Shown: positions 34,430 through 47,463 of the stretch, in pieces
Layout of the letters: each line of letters begins with the position of its first letter
Position numbering within the stretch: position 1 is the first letter of the stretch
DNA from: Liolophura sinensis
Taxonomy: Eukaryota > Mollusca > Polyplacophora > Chitonida > Chitonidae
Assembly: GCF_032854445.1 (NCBI RefSeq)
Contig: NC_088306.1
Location: forward strand, 26,819,764-26,883,763
Reading direction: 5' to 3'
Length of the DNA: 64,000 nt
Translations under genes and position numbers: made by a program
Notes under the pieces: model-generated
The model's input: only the letters and a program-made list of their open reading frames with translations
What the model was told of the DNA's origin: nothing
Database searches by the model: none

Positions 34430-35600
34430 GAACTCTCGTCTGATTTGGCAGAGATCCAATGATTCGCAGAAATCAGGTGGAGAAATGTTCAGCTGTCTCC
34501 AGCCCCCGTCACTTTCCGTCTATCAAATGGTCAGCACGTACGCAATCAGCCATTTATTAGGTTCTTTGTAGGATACTGAATTTATTACTGACGTTTCTTT
34601 CATAAATGGTGTTTCGAGTACTTAGAACGGAGCACTGACCCATCACGATTAATGATGATTAGGATATGTTCAGTTTAATGCCTGATATCCTCTGTAATAA
34701 ACTATCTGTTTAACCACCGGTGCAGAAGAGTTATGTTCACGATAGACGCGTTCTGTGTTCCATATTAATACGATGTTCAAGCCTGTGGAGAAAATGAGGT
34801 GTCAACGGCAGGGCACTATCAATGTTTTCGTGTTGATGAAATGCGCTCCTTAATCGTGGATTCTAGTATGGCTAGGGGTTATGTAGCATATAACGCCCTA
34901 ACATGACTATCATTCTTTTTCCATCAAACGACTTCTTTTCAGTTTTTAAAGCTTTTTAAAATTTTCCAATGAGTATAATTCTCTCGAAAGTAAATATGGA
35001 CAGTGTACAGAAATCATGGCACTCTGATACACAAGTGTTGGATACCACCTCACTCTCGGCTAGCGGTTGTTGAGTTAGACCGCCACGTTGGATACATGTA
35101 TTTGAATAGTTGCAATCAAAGAGTGGATGAGATATACACTTTGAATATCGACAACTGGTTTGGTGGTTTGTGTTGTACGTAGTTTTGGGGAATTGGCCTT
35201 GTGGTATTGATCTGGAACGTCCTTACTGGTTGACAGCTGGTAATAATGTCTGTTTCGACGCATAGATACACGACTTGATTACTGGTTTCTGTCCAACCGA
35301 TTTGTGTTTAAACCAGTTTTTGTTGGAAGTTTAGAAAAAAAAGGCACAAAGCTCGAATTTAATCGAATAAATGTCCTAACTTGAACAAATCCACTCTACA
35401 ATATACACTGGTTTAATTTCGTCTGTGTCAAAATAAGCCAGAGCCGCGCTACAGCCTCTCAGATTTTAATCCTATTTACATTTGAATGCGGACGATATAG
35501 ATTAAGACGAAAATGGGATTCAGATCTATCTCTCGCTTAATCGAATCTGTCTGGAAATCATTTTGAACGTGCTTTATGTAAAGGGATTTAATTACGCAGA
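34430..35600 (+). repeat. Module Y, copy 3, split by a Z-containing segment
   Basis: Collinear with the first Y copy from 34430 to 34900 and again from 35310 to 35600. Between these lies 34900-35310, which matches the tail of the Penelope-like relic plus module Z (28600-29050). This looks like a later insertion or recombination into Y. Confidence 0.6.
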
Positions 35601-35737
35601 TTGTGGTGTGGAGAAAATGATGAAAATGAGTATTTTGCGGAGTTCAACATGTTTTGAAGGAGGGTGACACCAGTTACCTGAACTGCTGTCGACTTCAGTG
35701 TAAACCCTGTTTCTGACACTGCCATATTTGGTTTGTT

Positions 35738-35890
35738 TTTATTTATTTGATTGGTGTTTTACGCCGTACTCAAGAATATTTCACTGATGCAATGGCAATC
35801 AGCATTATGGTGGGAGGAAACCGGGAAGAGCCCGGGGGAAACCCACGGTCATCTGCAGGTTGCTGACAGACCTTCCCACTTCCCCATATT
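35738..35890 (-). mobile_element. V-SINE (RUDI-like), head-truncated
   Basis: Minus orientation, read here as its complement. It has TTTATTTGATTGGTGTTTTA, the TACTCAAGAATATTTCACT segment, CAGCATTATGGTGGGAGG and AGCCCGGGGGAAACCCACGG, then stops near CCTTCCCACTT. No tRNA head. Confidence 0.85.
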
Positions 35891-36425
35891 TGAAATTGGT
35901 CACACGTTTTAATACAATATAACCTTAATAAATGAATTTTACTTTATTTCTTGTAATATATTGCACGGCAGTATAGTTTTAGACATGGATATTAGGAAAT
36001 TAAAGCCATCTAATATTCCAGACTAGATTTATGCTGTCTAGAGTCAGTGATGTAGGCTATGTCATTGCATGAAGTTTGTGCTAACCGCTTGTTGGTACAG
36101 CCACTGCCAAACAAATGGCTCTCCCAAGGTCCAGAATGCACCTTTTTTCTGAGTAATTATGACGTCACCCGAGGCAATGCGTTTTTGGTGTCGACACTAA
36201 GTTTACGGAGTTTAACATTGTAAGTTAGAAAAAGTACTCCAACTGCAATTTGTCCGTAATAGCGTAGACCTACAACATGTCAATGTGTGGATTCTGGTTG
36301 TTATGTGACATTGACTAAACGCAGTTTCGGTACCGAGTATGACTGATTGTACAGACAGCTGAATATAGGCTACTGTCTTAAAGAAATAGACTATAGGCGT
36401 ATATGTGCCTGATGAATTAGGTCAC
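35890..36425. other. No gene recognised
   Basis: No convincing ORF, repeat or RNA seen. Confidence 0.35.
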
Positions 36426-36960
36426 AGACTCAAACCCAGCTCCCGCTCGTTCGACTACAGCTATAATCAAGGTACGTACGTATGAAGCGGACTGGCATAA
36501 GCCGCTTCTCGGTACTGCCGTTTCCCTATCTACAGATCTAGCCAAGAAGTCGTGAGCCCACCTTTTAAAAAGCAGTCAAGTAAAGAAAAAAAATAATTTG
36601 AAACTAGCCTCGCCAGCTAAAGTCTCCTCTTTGAAGAGCGGCCTATCAATTGGCGTGAGACAAAAGTACCTGGCGAAGAGGGCTGGTTTATTCGTGGAAC
36701 TCCCGTTCCCGCTATCTGCAAATGTAGCCAAAAATATTCATGAGATAATGTCTAAAAGAAAAAAAATAATTGTTAACCAGGTTGACCAGTTTCTGTTCTC
36801 ATTCGTCGACTGGCGTCAGATCGACGATTTAATCAACTCGCCAAATGGGCCAAAAAAAGCCTTGTACGGTTATATCCTCTACAGTATGACTAGACTGCGC
36901 TGACTAGTGACGTTGCAATCACAATACCCTAAATATGTGAAATGATCAATGGGCAGTAAA
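36425..36960 (+). repeat. Dispersed repeat V, two adjacent copies
   Basis: Two diverged copies of the V repeat (36425-36545 and 36650-36730 onward), the second with TACCTGGCGAAGAGGGCTGG and CACTCCCGTTCC-like segments. A 101-codon plus frame at 36598-36903 crosses it. The frame has no recognisable domain and is not kept in the 25640 copy, so it is not called a gene. Confidence 0.4.
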
Positions 36961-37915
36961 ATGAGGTATGTGATCATCACGAAAAGAGTCTCAGGTTTCC
37001 AAAACTTCTGATGTACAGCACGATGACATATTTGGAAAGAAACGGGAGTCCGTGACACGGATTTTGTTTCATTGTGTTTAATATCCAACTTGATTATCCA
37101 GTAACTGTATGTTAACACATATAGTTGTGATCACTGAACGATTTTCATCAGATTGGCTGCATATCAGTTCCGTGCCTAACAACCGTAACACAGCACGTAT
37201 GGCTGTAAAAGAGCTGCTGAACTCTAGCTCTGTTGCCTTTTGGCAAATATATTCTCTGCGTGACTCGCTGGGGACATTCACTGATCAACTAAATCAGTAA
37301 ACTGTAACATTAATATAGAATTATCGAATGCACAGGCCCGTTCTAATAAACAGTTCCATTCAATGGGTAGAATTATTTACAACCAAAGAAAAACTATTAA
37401 TGAATTCTATGCATAATACAAGAATATTAAACAGCGTCACGTCTAAGACGTCCGATGTGTTTGATGAGGATTTGGACTCAATAAAATGGCCCGAAGGCAC
37501 AGAAATCCACAGTGGATATTTGGGACTCGATGGGTATTAGAGCGTATTTTTGTATAAAATGGTTCGTTTAATTGTCAGTTCGCCATTTTGAATGCCGAAG
37601 TTTAGCAGTCTGTCTGTGCTAACAGACAAAGTAAGGCCAAAACGTTTATCAAAGGCCAATGTAAGAGCCAGTGTTTCAAAGACCTTCTTCTTGGTTGAAA
37701 ATTGCCCCCCCCCCCCCCACAAAAAAAATAATAAATAGCTCGAATTATTTTCATGTGCTTGATCGTGTAAGATGTGACAACATGTGACATCTAAATTGCA
37801 GGCAATACCCATACTACTTTTGACTTGTAAGCAGCGGTGGTGGACACAAAATGTGCATATATCGGGCGGTGACTCAACAAGACGTGCAACAGACTCAGTG
37901 TCAAGGGACAAATTC
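36960..37915. other. No gene recognised; repeat scraps and a poly-C run
   Basis: 37170-37265 and 37430-37635 match other places in the window (see 32110 and 29455 entries). A run of 13 C lies near 37707-37719. The minus-strand frame 37537-37911 crosses this run and has a Gly stretch from it, with no domain. Confidence 0.4.
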
Positions 37916-38705
37916 GTTTGTCAGAATATCCCATTATAGGATACAATGTTTCAAAGACCTTCTCCTGGGTTGGAAATTGTGAAAAAAATAGATCGTATTT
38001 TTTTCCCGAACCGTTTTATAGTGTAACCTCAGAACTACACGTCGTGTGGGTGTTTTCGTTGCCTTTAAGGGGAAAGTATATGTGACAAACAGCTAGATTA
38101 TCCCATACACGTAACTGGACAACGGGGATATGACATTTGCTGATATAACACACAAAGTAGGGGTAATCTACACAATACTTCTGTGTGTAGTTTAACAACA
38201 GCAGTGCACACAAAATGTGCAAGAATAGACAGGTAATGAGATGTGACGGCACAAGGCACAAGTCCCCCCAAAAGTTTTTTTTTTTTTTTTGTTTGGTGTT
38301 TTACGCCGCACTCAAGAATATTTCACTTATACGACGGCGGTCAGCATTATGGTGGGTGGAAACCGGGCAGAGCCTGTGGGAAACCCACGACCATCCGCAC
38401 AAGTCCCCCCAAATGTAATAATAAATACCCAATTCCAGCCAATTATGCCGCGAAGCGTATCTGATAATTTTGCCAATGGTCAGGTAAATGACTAATTTTA
38501 AACTGAAAGCTGGAAATTAGAAGCCCACTCCCTTGCCTCTTCGTTTCTACTTCCGTCCTCAGATGTAATAAAAATTAAACATTAACTTGAGCTTTGTGCA
38601 GTCAGTGAAAATGTTTCAACTGAATGTTGTTTACTACTATCCCGCCAAATCTCATTTAGCCCGTAAATGATCACTTCACTGTTGATTAAAGGTTACTTAT
38701 TGGGA
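37915..38705 (+). repeat. Dispersed repeat pair with 31260-32110, copy 2
   Basis: Starts at TTTGTCAGAATATC (compare 31310 and 32852) and follows the left copy, but lacks the MITE and contains a SINE at 38273-38396. Confidence 0.65.
38273..38396 (-). mobile_element. V-SINE insertion with 17-bp target duplication
   Basis: Poly-T on the left (the tail in reverse), then GTTTGGTGTTTTACGCCGCA, CTCAAGAATATTTCACTTAT and CATTATGGTGGGTGGAAACC. The head is cut at ACCATCC. It is flanked by the perfect direct repeat GCACAAGTCCCCCCAAA (38256-38272 and 38397-38413). A 5'-truncated product of target-primed reverse transcription. Confidence 0.95.
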
Positions 38706-38944
38706 ACCATGAAGTAATGTAGTACCGCTTTATTACAAGCAAGAAACGATCCGAACTGAACCATTCAGTAGCTCGCCATTTCTTTAAGGGGTTCGTCCTA
38801 TTTTCATACTCTTTCGTAGTTCTTTGATGGTTTATGTTGTACGTCGTTTTGGGAATTGGCCTTGCGATTATTGACCTAGAATGTCCTTATTGGTTGACGA
38901 TTGGTTTTCTAATATCTGTTTCAACACATAGATACATGCATCTA

Positions 38945-39311
38945 GTTACAATCCCCAAACGACTCTCACTTGATTATCTTCCTGCCGCTTTTCGCGTTTA
39001 ACAAATTTGCTCGAGGTTACAATTTGAGGTTTATCATAAAATCTTAAAATAAAGCATAATATATCAGACCAGAAAGCATTAACTGCTTTTCTGAGAAATT
39101 TATCTATTTTTAGAATACTTCCAAGCGAGTAAAATTTCTATGAAACATCGCATACAGGGGGTGTGCTGACATTTTATTGTCTAATGGCCTCTCATCTGAC
39201 ATTTTCTCTATGTTAATGGTTTCTTTAAGTTTAGGGGAAAATATATTCCCAAATACCGTAAAGCACACATACATGTAAAACCTATCAGTAAACCTTACGT
39301 TTTACAGTAGG

Positions 39312-39375
<64 letters not shown>

Positions 39376-42300
39376 AGATGTATATTTTCCATTCCTGGAA
39401 ATTACACCGCGATACGTCTCAGAGAAGTTTACTAATGGCATACACTGACTAGAGGACACAGGTTATTACTCACTGCTTGGGTGCTAATTTTCGGTGGCAG
39501 GTTTAGAATTGGTAGCCTGGGCCATTACCTCTCAGTTATTATAATTCTTCCATTAAACATTACCGAAAATATTTCACTTAAAACGTGTTAATTGTCACAT
39601 TATGAGGGCAAGTGTAACAAGTGGACAGTTACGCTCCATTTGTTTAGATAAAATGGTTGGGTGGTGTTTACAGAATAAATATTTCCATCACCATGTAAAG
39701 TCTCTAGTGTTATGCCTATGGCTCCTTATGTCCATACGGCAATGTGGCTTATATTGGAAAACCAGCTCCGAGTCAAATCACTATTTGTATGAATATACTG
39801 CTATATTGTGATCATATTTTGACTTTAACTGTAGTTCAGCATAGAATATAAAACCGTACAACTTACAGTGAAGAAATTGGATTTTTTTACTAAATTTACA
39901 ATGGAAATCCAACATAACAAAAGGAACAAAATGAAGCGTGCAGGTGGAAATATATATTCGAAATCAGGGAGATTTTTTTCTGGGGTTCTGTTTTCATAGG
40001 GACGTGGGGAAGTGCCTTATAATTACAGAAAGTGAGCCAAAGCGCAACATTTCTGCCCAGAATGAAATGTACGCCACACAAAATAGTTCAACATTAGCCC
40101 TGCTGTAAATAACCAAAATTTGGTGATGTTTTTACCTTATCAACTACACAATTAGACCTTAGTAACAGATGATGGTCTTCAGTTGACAAACATGCTTGTC
40201 AAATGAAGACTCATTTCAGTCATTTGAGAGGAATCGCACGAAAATCAGTGAGGACGACAGGATTACGTAGCGTGCCTGTGACGTCGGTGTGTGTGTTGTG
40301 CGCCTAATCATAACAGGCGATGAAAACATAGGAGAAATAATTATGACAGCCACGTTAAACCCATGTCAAACAAACAAGAATAGATCAGGGATTTGTTCGT
40401 TGAATGACAAAGTAAATGGCGTTAAATGTATGTATGAACTCAACTCACTTAACCTGAGATTAAGTCTAAGCGTTAAGACATTCTTGTACGAAGCGCCAAC
40501 TAAAATGATCGCTTCCGTTGAGTAATCGCAAGACCAATTTCCAAAACAGCGCTCAACACAAATCACCAAAGAACAACTTAAGTACATAAAGTAAGAAGCA
40601 GAATTTTCTGGTAGAGACGCAAGGGAGGTTCTAGGAGCATGAATTAATTATTTAATTTGAGTATAATGCTAGTATATAAGTTGTAAACAATCAAAATATG
40701 TTCCGCTTTGAATACAGCGTGGCGATATGCATAGCGTTGGCTGAAAGAACATGTCACTGAACGACTAATTTATTGTGTTCGTGTTTAGAAACATGACACT
40801 TTGAACTCTTACACAGTAACGTCTCTCTAGTTAAGGATTTATGGCTCCCATTCATCAATTTCGCGGGGAACTCAATACTTTTTTCCTGGCAGTCCAACCA
40901 AAGGCTGAATCAATATTGCTGTATGGTGTCTCGGTAAAAAGTGGCTCCCAGCTGCCTGGTGTTAATTAGATTCGTCAAATCGGCACTGACTTTTCTCTCG
41001 GTGGAACAAGCACACAAATGTTTCTGCTTTGCACCTTGGTGCGGATATGGCGTGGGGAGGGGCTGTATATTAGTATGAAAGTGGTGTCAGGGCGGGTGTT
41101 TTCTTCAAAAGGTGAGGTCAATCTGCTTTCAACTCAACATTCATATCTGTTAATAGGCCGTGGAAGGAGTTAACAGTAAACATGATTGTATTTTTTTTAC
41201 TAGAGGGGAGGCGCATAACAAATAAGGGTTTCTCCGCAAACAATCTACCACACAAAATATGATAAAAATAACGGCAAAGGAAACATCAACATAATGCACG
41301 TCATGATGACGGTCATTTCGGCACAATTACATGTAGCTTCTTAATTTTCTTTTGAAAAAAAATTGGATTCTATGGTGGCCTTTTTAGGTATATCGCGAAC
41401 AGTGACCGGTTCTTGCCACCAAGCACGCGTTAGGTTAAACCTCTACATTAAAAATACGCTCCCATTTCTCAGGTGTCATTCGCTGGACTTCATACTCCAG
41501 CGCTAGTGCTATTCCAGCGGTTATGCGGATAGCCTTTGAATGCCTTCCCTATATACTCTTTGTTTGAACCGACAAGTAATGACACTTTGAGATTTTCGTG
41601 TTTTGCAGAAGTAATCACGTGTCCTTCAGTCCTGTTCCCTGTTGCGCATTGGTGCGATTCTAACAAACGCTATCAAACATGACAACATTTTTGCAGCTTC
41701 CTTCATACCTAGCCATGGAGATTTCCGTTTTTATTCTCAAACTATCGTGATATTTTCATGGATTGATGTTGGTGCGTTTTTAAAGCGGGTCAGTATAAAA
41801 AGTAGCAAATTACACGCCCATTAGCATACTGGATTCAGCACAAATACATAAATGTCACAAGAAAACAAAGAGACAGACACAAGAAAGCACAAAATATCAA
41901 TGTGTCCTGTTGGCAACTCATTTGGCACCAACAGAATCCAGTCTTTCTTTTTTAGACTTGTAGGGAAACTTCTGATACAAAAACTCGGACTGGTTTTGGG
42001 TCTTCCGTTTGACTTATACTTATTCCGTTTATCATTAGAATGTGTTTTTTTTTTTTTTTTTTTTGCCTTCAACGTCACTGAACGGCCATGGCCTGTTATA
42101 GTTACAAATGAATAATTAAGTCATTTATCAACTTAGCAGACAATGCCACAAGTTGCCCAGAATGTCTAGCCAAACACTGAATCACTGTAATAGGGTGTAT
42201 GTTAGCGATGGTTAGTAAGTTGGATAACAATTGTATCGTGTTCATTAGATTCATTTACACAACACTGACAGTTTCCTGAAAGAGTAATTCGTACATTCAC

Positions 42301-43210
42301 ACTATCCAGAAAATTTTAATTGTTCCATGTTTTCCCGAAACAATCATATGTAAGTTCCAGTAAATCTACTTCGTCAAGGATGTTTACTCATATATATGTT
42401 TTCTCAAGCATGTCCTGAACAGAGGGGGAAAAAAAGCAATGACTGACGTGCATCGCCCATCTGGGCGAAAAATGCAATAACAAACCAACCGCTCTCTAAC
42501 CTAGCTTGTGCCTTAGGTGAGTCGAATGGCTGAAGGATTTGGGGGTGGCTTGTTGGTTAGTAAGATAGACAGGGCAGATTGCGTTGACACTTTGGAATCC
42601 GTAGATGGGCTAGATGGGCCTTTTCTCAATAATTGACCAAACACTTTTTACAGTTGTTCACAGAATGAATCGGCAAAATTGCAGCCAAATCATGACCAGA
42701 GCATGTTTAAACCACGAAAGAGTAAATGTTTTCCGACGTGGTACTGAACACCTGTTAACCGACAAATATAACACAAACGTCAGATAAACGCAAAAAAAAA
42801 GAAACACAACTGATGTCTGTAAAATATGTAACATAAGAAAGTGTATATAAAAGCAGCATGTTTTTTTTATATAAACCAATAGACCAATTGTCAGTGGTAG
42901 CACGAATGAAAGATTACCATTTCCTAATACTTTAAGTAAAATTATTGAAATCAGAAGTATATGCCGGAACAGTGATTGTCTCCAGTGACTTCGCTACCGC
43001 CCTCTGAGCGGCTCTTCTCGAATTTACATAAATAGCCAGGCGTGTTTAGTTTGCATGGATTTTGATGTTGCTATCACAATTACATCAATCATTCGTCAAC
43101 CTCATTTCCCTCTCGTAGGGTTGACATAATGCCGGCATGGTTGTAATGCGGCTTGCAGTGATCGCATGCCATATTCACAGATACAACCGACCCAGGATCT
43201 ATCAAGAGCA
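38945..43210. other. No gene recognised
   Basis: Long AT-rich stretch. It includes a (TA)n tract at about 39316-39367, homopolymer runs (T at 42045-42064), and a scrap of module X end at 41785-41835. Short frames on both strands lack domains. I see no tRNA, LINE or DNA transposon coding sequence. Confidence 0.45.
39316..39367. repeat. (TA)n microsatellite
   Basis: About 52 bp of uninterrupted TA repeat. Confidence 0.95.
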
Positions 43211-43213
43211 TGA

Positions 43214-43505
43214 CTATGCTTTGTGTTTTACGTTGTATCGAAGAATTTGTCAGTCAGAGTGACCTATCCTCGTTAGGTCCATGCCGCCAAAGTGCTGCCG
43301 ACACTGAATTATTGTGACGAAGACACCAGGCATAACACCCCACCCAGCCACGTTATACTGACACCGGACCAACCAGCCCCGTCTCCCTCGCTCTAACCTC
43401 TTAGGTGCTGAGCGCTAAACGCCTTATTATGACCTGATCCGATTTTAATCTCAGGTTTCCCGACTTCGAGGCAAACGCTCTGACCAGTAGGTCATGGAAG
43501 CCATC
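43214..43505 (-). mobile_element. tRNA-headed SINE, second family, copy 1
   Basis: Minus orientation. The head at 43430-43505 in reverse complement has an A-box-like TGACCTACTGG and a weak B box. The body has GGTCCGGTGTCAGTATAACG, TTCAGTGTCGGCAGCAC and an end near CAACGTAAAACAC. The same body plan occurs at 46425-46730 and 54621-54964. It resembles the common molluscan tRNA-SINEs with a conserved central domain. No clear target duplication here. Confidence 0.65.
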
Positions 43506-44254
43506 GGGAGAATCAAGAATTGTCTTCCACAAATCCTCCATGTTCGTCAACTATCTGTACCTATACGCTGTTAGTTACGAAAACAATCTTTCCTTAGTTA
43601 CGTTTATGTAGTGGTTCTTGTCTTTACCTGAATTTGTTTGCAGCTGTATTGTTTTTTTTTTTGTGTCTTATCCTGGATTTAAGTCTTCCTGTTAGCAAAT
43701 TTGCACAAGGTAATCAGTGAGTTAATAGGCTTTTTTACATGTGCACTTGTTTGTATTCGTCTAACTTATGTAACTGAAAGATGACTAAATCTAAGAACCC
43801 TCAGGCAAATATCCAAAGAATCATTACCTGATATTTAACACGCGGTAACGGGCTCTAAGGCAGTATTTAGTCCTTCTGTGATCGGCGTACGTTATCGACA
43901 AAACTTGGGTATAGATTACATCCCTCCGCTTTAATTACATGTACATAGAGGTGAGATAGTATTTCCTGACACCTGGTATTTTCCCTTCCACTCAGCTTAA
44001 GTTTATGCGATAAGGTGTTACTCCCTGTAAAAAGATATATGCATACACGAATGTTTAACACATTTCTAACGAACTTCTATATGTATGAAGAATGGACTTT
44101 CCATACAGATGAAATACGAATCTTTCTAATGAACCAAAAAAATAACCAAATTAATGATTGCGAGTTTGCAGAAACTTTCCCAAAATGAGGTCAGACAGCG
44201 GAATAAAGACATTATCTGCCCCAAACCGAAATTAACCTACACGTCGTGTAATTT

Positions 44255-44385
44255 TATTTATCTATTACACACCCAGCATTATCGTGGGACGCAACTGTGC
44301 AGGATCCTATGACCATCCACAGATTGCTGGCAGACCTTCCCACGTGCGATCAGAGAGGAAGCCAGCATGACTTGGACTTACACTA
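44255..44385 (-). mobile_element. V-SINE relic
   Basis: Degenerate minus-orientation match: CCAGCATTATCGTGGGACG, GACCATCCACAGATTGCTGG, CAGACCTTCCCACGTGCG and GAGAGGAAGCCAGCATGA. The left (tail) part is decayed and the tRNA head is absent. Confidence 0.75.
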
Positions 44386-44389
44386 AACC

Positions 44390-46415
44390 ACCTCATCTAC
44401 TTTCGTGCAAAAGAATTTCAATGGCTTAAAGCGAACCCATTATGGTTTGGCGATTGGAAGTGATTACAGCTAGAAGGAGAAAACTAGTGGGATTTTTTCA
44501 AGTGTTAACGTTAACATGAACCGGTTCGAAGAGCTTCGGAAGCCAATCATACACCACCATGGACATTTTTCGCTTCCTTCAGATGACTGCAAGAAGGCAT
44601 TCGTTGGAGATATCCAGTTGAGTTAAGCATGGCTCAGCAATGATTATAATGGATTTTGCCAATGGTCTTCTTTGTGGTGACAGTAGCTAGGAGTGTTTAC
44701 CTTCGAGGTTCCCCATGTCACACGAAGACTCAACGCCCCTATTCTGTATCTGCTGCCCGGAGGGAATCCATCTCTGTTAGTGAAATCCATGTCACTATGG
44801 ACACTGGATCACTCTTCTGATTTCTACCACAAGGAAAATATCTGAATATCTTGAAAATGACGCCTGCTCTTCAACTGCTGATTTGTTGCGATTTTATTAT
44901 TCGTCATAAGACTAACACTTACTTGTTGAGTTCTACAAAGTGTACACTGTGGGAATGGTCGTATCCTGTCGAGTTTTTTTTAGTGTTACAAATACTGTCT
45001 TTATTTCTCTTTAATGTGTAGAGAGGGATGAAGTAGGTAATTCAACCCTGCTAATGAGTTCAGTCCGTAATGTTATCTTAAATTTACAGGGTTCAGAAGT
45101 GATAGCACATGTAACTTGAAGAACAGACACATATTTCCTCTTACCTCCCAGAGGGTAAGAAACCGAAACCCGCCAATAAATTAATACAACCTCAGACAGT
45201 CGCGATTGCCGTTCTTAGGCGTAGGAACTGATATACGAGCTGTGGACAAGCACCAGACGATCCTGTTTACTTTAGCAGACAATCAATTATATCCAACAAA
45301 CACTCGAGGTTGATGGGTAAACAGTAACATCTCCGGTAACAAATGACAAATATTTGCAGGTTTTATCCAGATTGACTGGATACGCTGTTCATCGAGCTGA
45401 AAGCAACATGGATTTAGATGGGGACAAACTATAGTTAGGTAAAACATTGGAGGCGAAGGATTGCAACATGGAGAGTAACATTCAGAAGATGTAGCCATGC
45501 TAAGCAAACAGGTTGCGAAGCAACTCTAAGCACCCCACTTGCACTAGTATTCTAAAACCTGCCGATGTGACAGTAACGCTACCTCACCCACCCATCTCCG
45601 GTTACTTTTTTTTCCAAAAAGGTGTACGACGTACATACACGGCTGTCTACTTGTTAGATACTTAACGAGGTGACAATGCATGTAACATAAAGTATACAGC
45701 ATGAGGAAAATTCGTTCTTTTACCCAAAGCGTTACCTTTATCAAGTCTGCGATGCTGGCATACCGGTAATGGCCATCCGAATGAATCACTCAAGGGCCTT
45801 CTCAGTAGATTTCTATCATGAGGTCTATTTTGTTTGGATTTCTACCTTTAGGGAGTGACACCACATAAATGAAAAGCTGGTATCAAGACATGGTATATAG
45901 TCGCAGAAAGTACAGCTGAAGCAGAATATGTTCCAATAGTGAACTTTGTATTTTTCTGGGATATTTTGTACATTTATATCTGTTATAAATAATACATATT
46001 TGTATTGTATTCCACTTTGTATTAATTCCTTCTGCAGTGGAATTCCACAAACACCATGACCGAGGTGTGTGCAAAACAAATATAGCATAAACCCGCCATA
46101 TCACTGTTGTATAGCCATTACTTTTGCCAACAAAATAAATGCAACTCCTAAATAAAACACATCAACCCCAGACGGGACTGCTTTCCAATTCCGAAACTGT
46201 TTAATGTCAAAACTACCTGTAAAGCTGCCACACTATTCTCAAACTTTACACTGCATCAACTGTCCAAATAAAAACATTAGCTGATAAGTCACCAGCGCTA
46301 ATGGCCCATCATAATCTATATTTGCGCTTCCTTAAGCGTAAAACCTGCTTTGTGTGACAGGATTTTTAAGCAAATTATTGACTGCATCTTTTTCCTATCG
46401 TTTGATGTTCCACAC
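44390..46415. other. No gene recognised
   Basis: Several short frames on both strands (for example 45825-46104 minus) lack recognisable domains. No repeat shared with the rest of the window was seen. Confidence 0.4.
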
Positions 46416-46424
46416 AATGGAGTG

Positions 46425-46730
46425 AGTGCTTCAGTGCTTGGGTTTTAACGTCGTGCTCAACAATTTTGACGTCGAAGGAATCCTTAGGGTGTATATAATG
46501 TACCTCTGTTGCAGGACGGATTTCCTCCACTGTTTTATCTAGTGCTGCTTCACTGAGACGACTTACCGTAGACAACTAAGGAACACCGTCCGAGCCATTA
46601 TTCTGACACTTATCAACCAGTCGTTGCATTATCCCCTTCATGCTGAACGACCTCTTTTAAAGTCTTAGGTGTGACTCGACCCAGGATTGATCCTGGATCT
46701 AACGCTTCCGAAGCGGTCTACAAAATGGAG
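46425..46730 (-). mobile_element. tRNA-headed SINE, second family, copy 2
   Basis: Matches 54621-54964 throughout. Shared segments are GTGCTTGGGTTTTAACGTCG, CTCAACAATTTT, TAGTGCTGCTTCACTGAGAC, GACTTACCG, CCAGTCGTTGCA and CTCTTTTAAAGTCTTAGGTG. The tRNA-like head at the right end is decayed. Possible short flanking repeat (CAATGGAG and AAATGGAG), not secure. Confidence 0.75.
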
Positions 46731-47189
46731 TCCGGTATATTTTTCAATCTGATCTAATGGCACCTTTAACATTCAAAAATAGATTGAAGTACTATGTCTA
46801 CGATGTATCTATTTCTATTGTAACCTCGTACATTCTCTAATGTGACGTCATCATGTGAAGCTGGGAAAGGATTTGAGGTCAGTAAAATGAATTTAAGATT
46901 CTACGGCCGGGCGTTTGACAGGTTTCCATTGATACTAATTTTACATTACGCTTACTGCTGGCTTTGCTGTCAGTTACTATTTATTAGGTATTGACCTATA
47001 TTATAAACTATAGTTCCTGGACATTTCTATGTACAGTTATCTAGATTATATACTGAATTCCAAAAGAAACGCGAATTTGTCCAATGTCAAATCAGAAGTA
47101 CATTCTGAGTAATGAAAAGTGTGTAGATCTGTAATGGAAGTTCCAGAAAGTGTTCTTCAGTTTTGACGATGCGTATCTTCCTCAAACGA

Positions 47190-47463
47190 TTTTTTTTTTT
47201 TTTTTTTTTTTTTGATTGGTGTTTTACGCCGTACTCAAGAATATTTCACTTATACGACGGCGGCCAGCATTATGGTGGGTGGAAACCGGGCACAGCCCGG
47301 GGGAGACCCACGACCATCCGCAGGTTGCTGGCAGACCTTCCCACTTACGGACGGAGAGGAAGCCAGCATGAGCTGGACTTGAACTCACAGCGACCGCATT
47401 GGTGAGAGGCTCCTGGGTCATTACGCTGCGCTAGCGCGCTAACCGACTGAGCCACGGAGGCCC
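47190..47463 (-). mobile_element. V-SINE (RUDI-like), full length with tRNA head, 13-bp target duplication
   Basis: Complete SINE on the minus strand. The tRNA-related head at the right end (about 47375-47463) has a perfect A box TGGCTCAGTCGG and B box AGTTCAAGTCC. The body contains the CCGGGCTGTGCCCGG hairpin-like core, and a long poly-A tail is seen as a T run at 47190-47213. Flanked by the perfect duplication CTTCCTCAAACGA (47177-47189 and 47464-47476). It inserted into an existing Tc1 element, so it is younger than that element. Best reference copy in the window. Confidence 0.95.

Noticed and set aside
36407-36414. CCTGATGA as hammerhead ribozyme core
   Set aside because: No matching GAAA segment or flanking stems at suitable distance.
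36598-36903. 101-codon plus frame
   Set aside because: Covers repeat V; the frame is not preserved in the related copy at 25640-26040.
37537-37911. 124-codon minus frame with a Gly run
   Set aside because: The Gly run is the translation of a poly-C/poly-G homopolymer; no domain.
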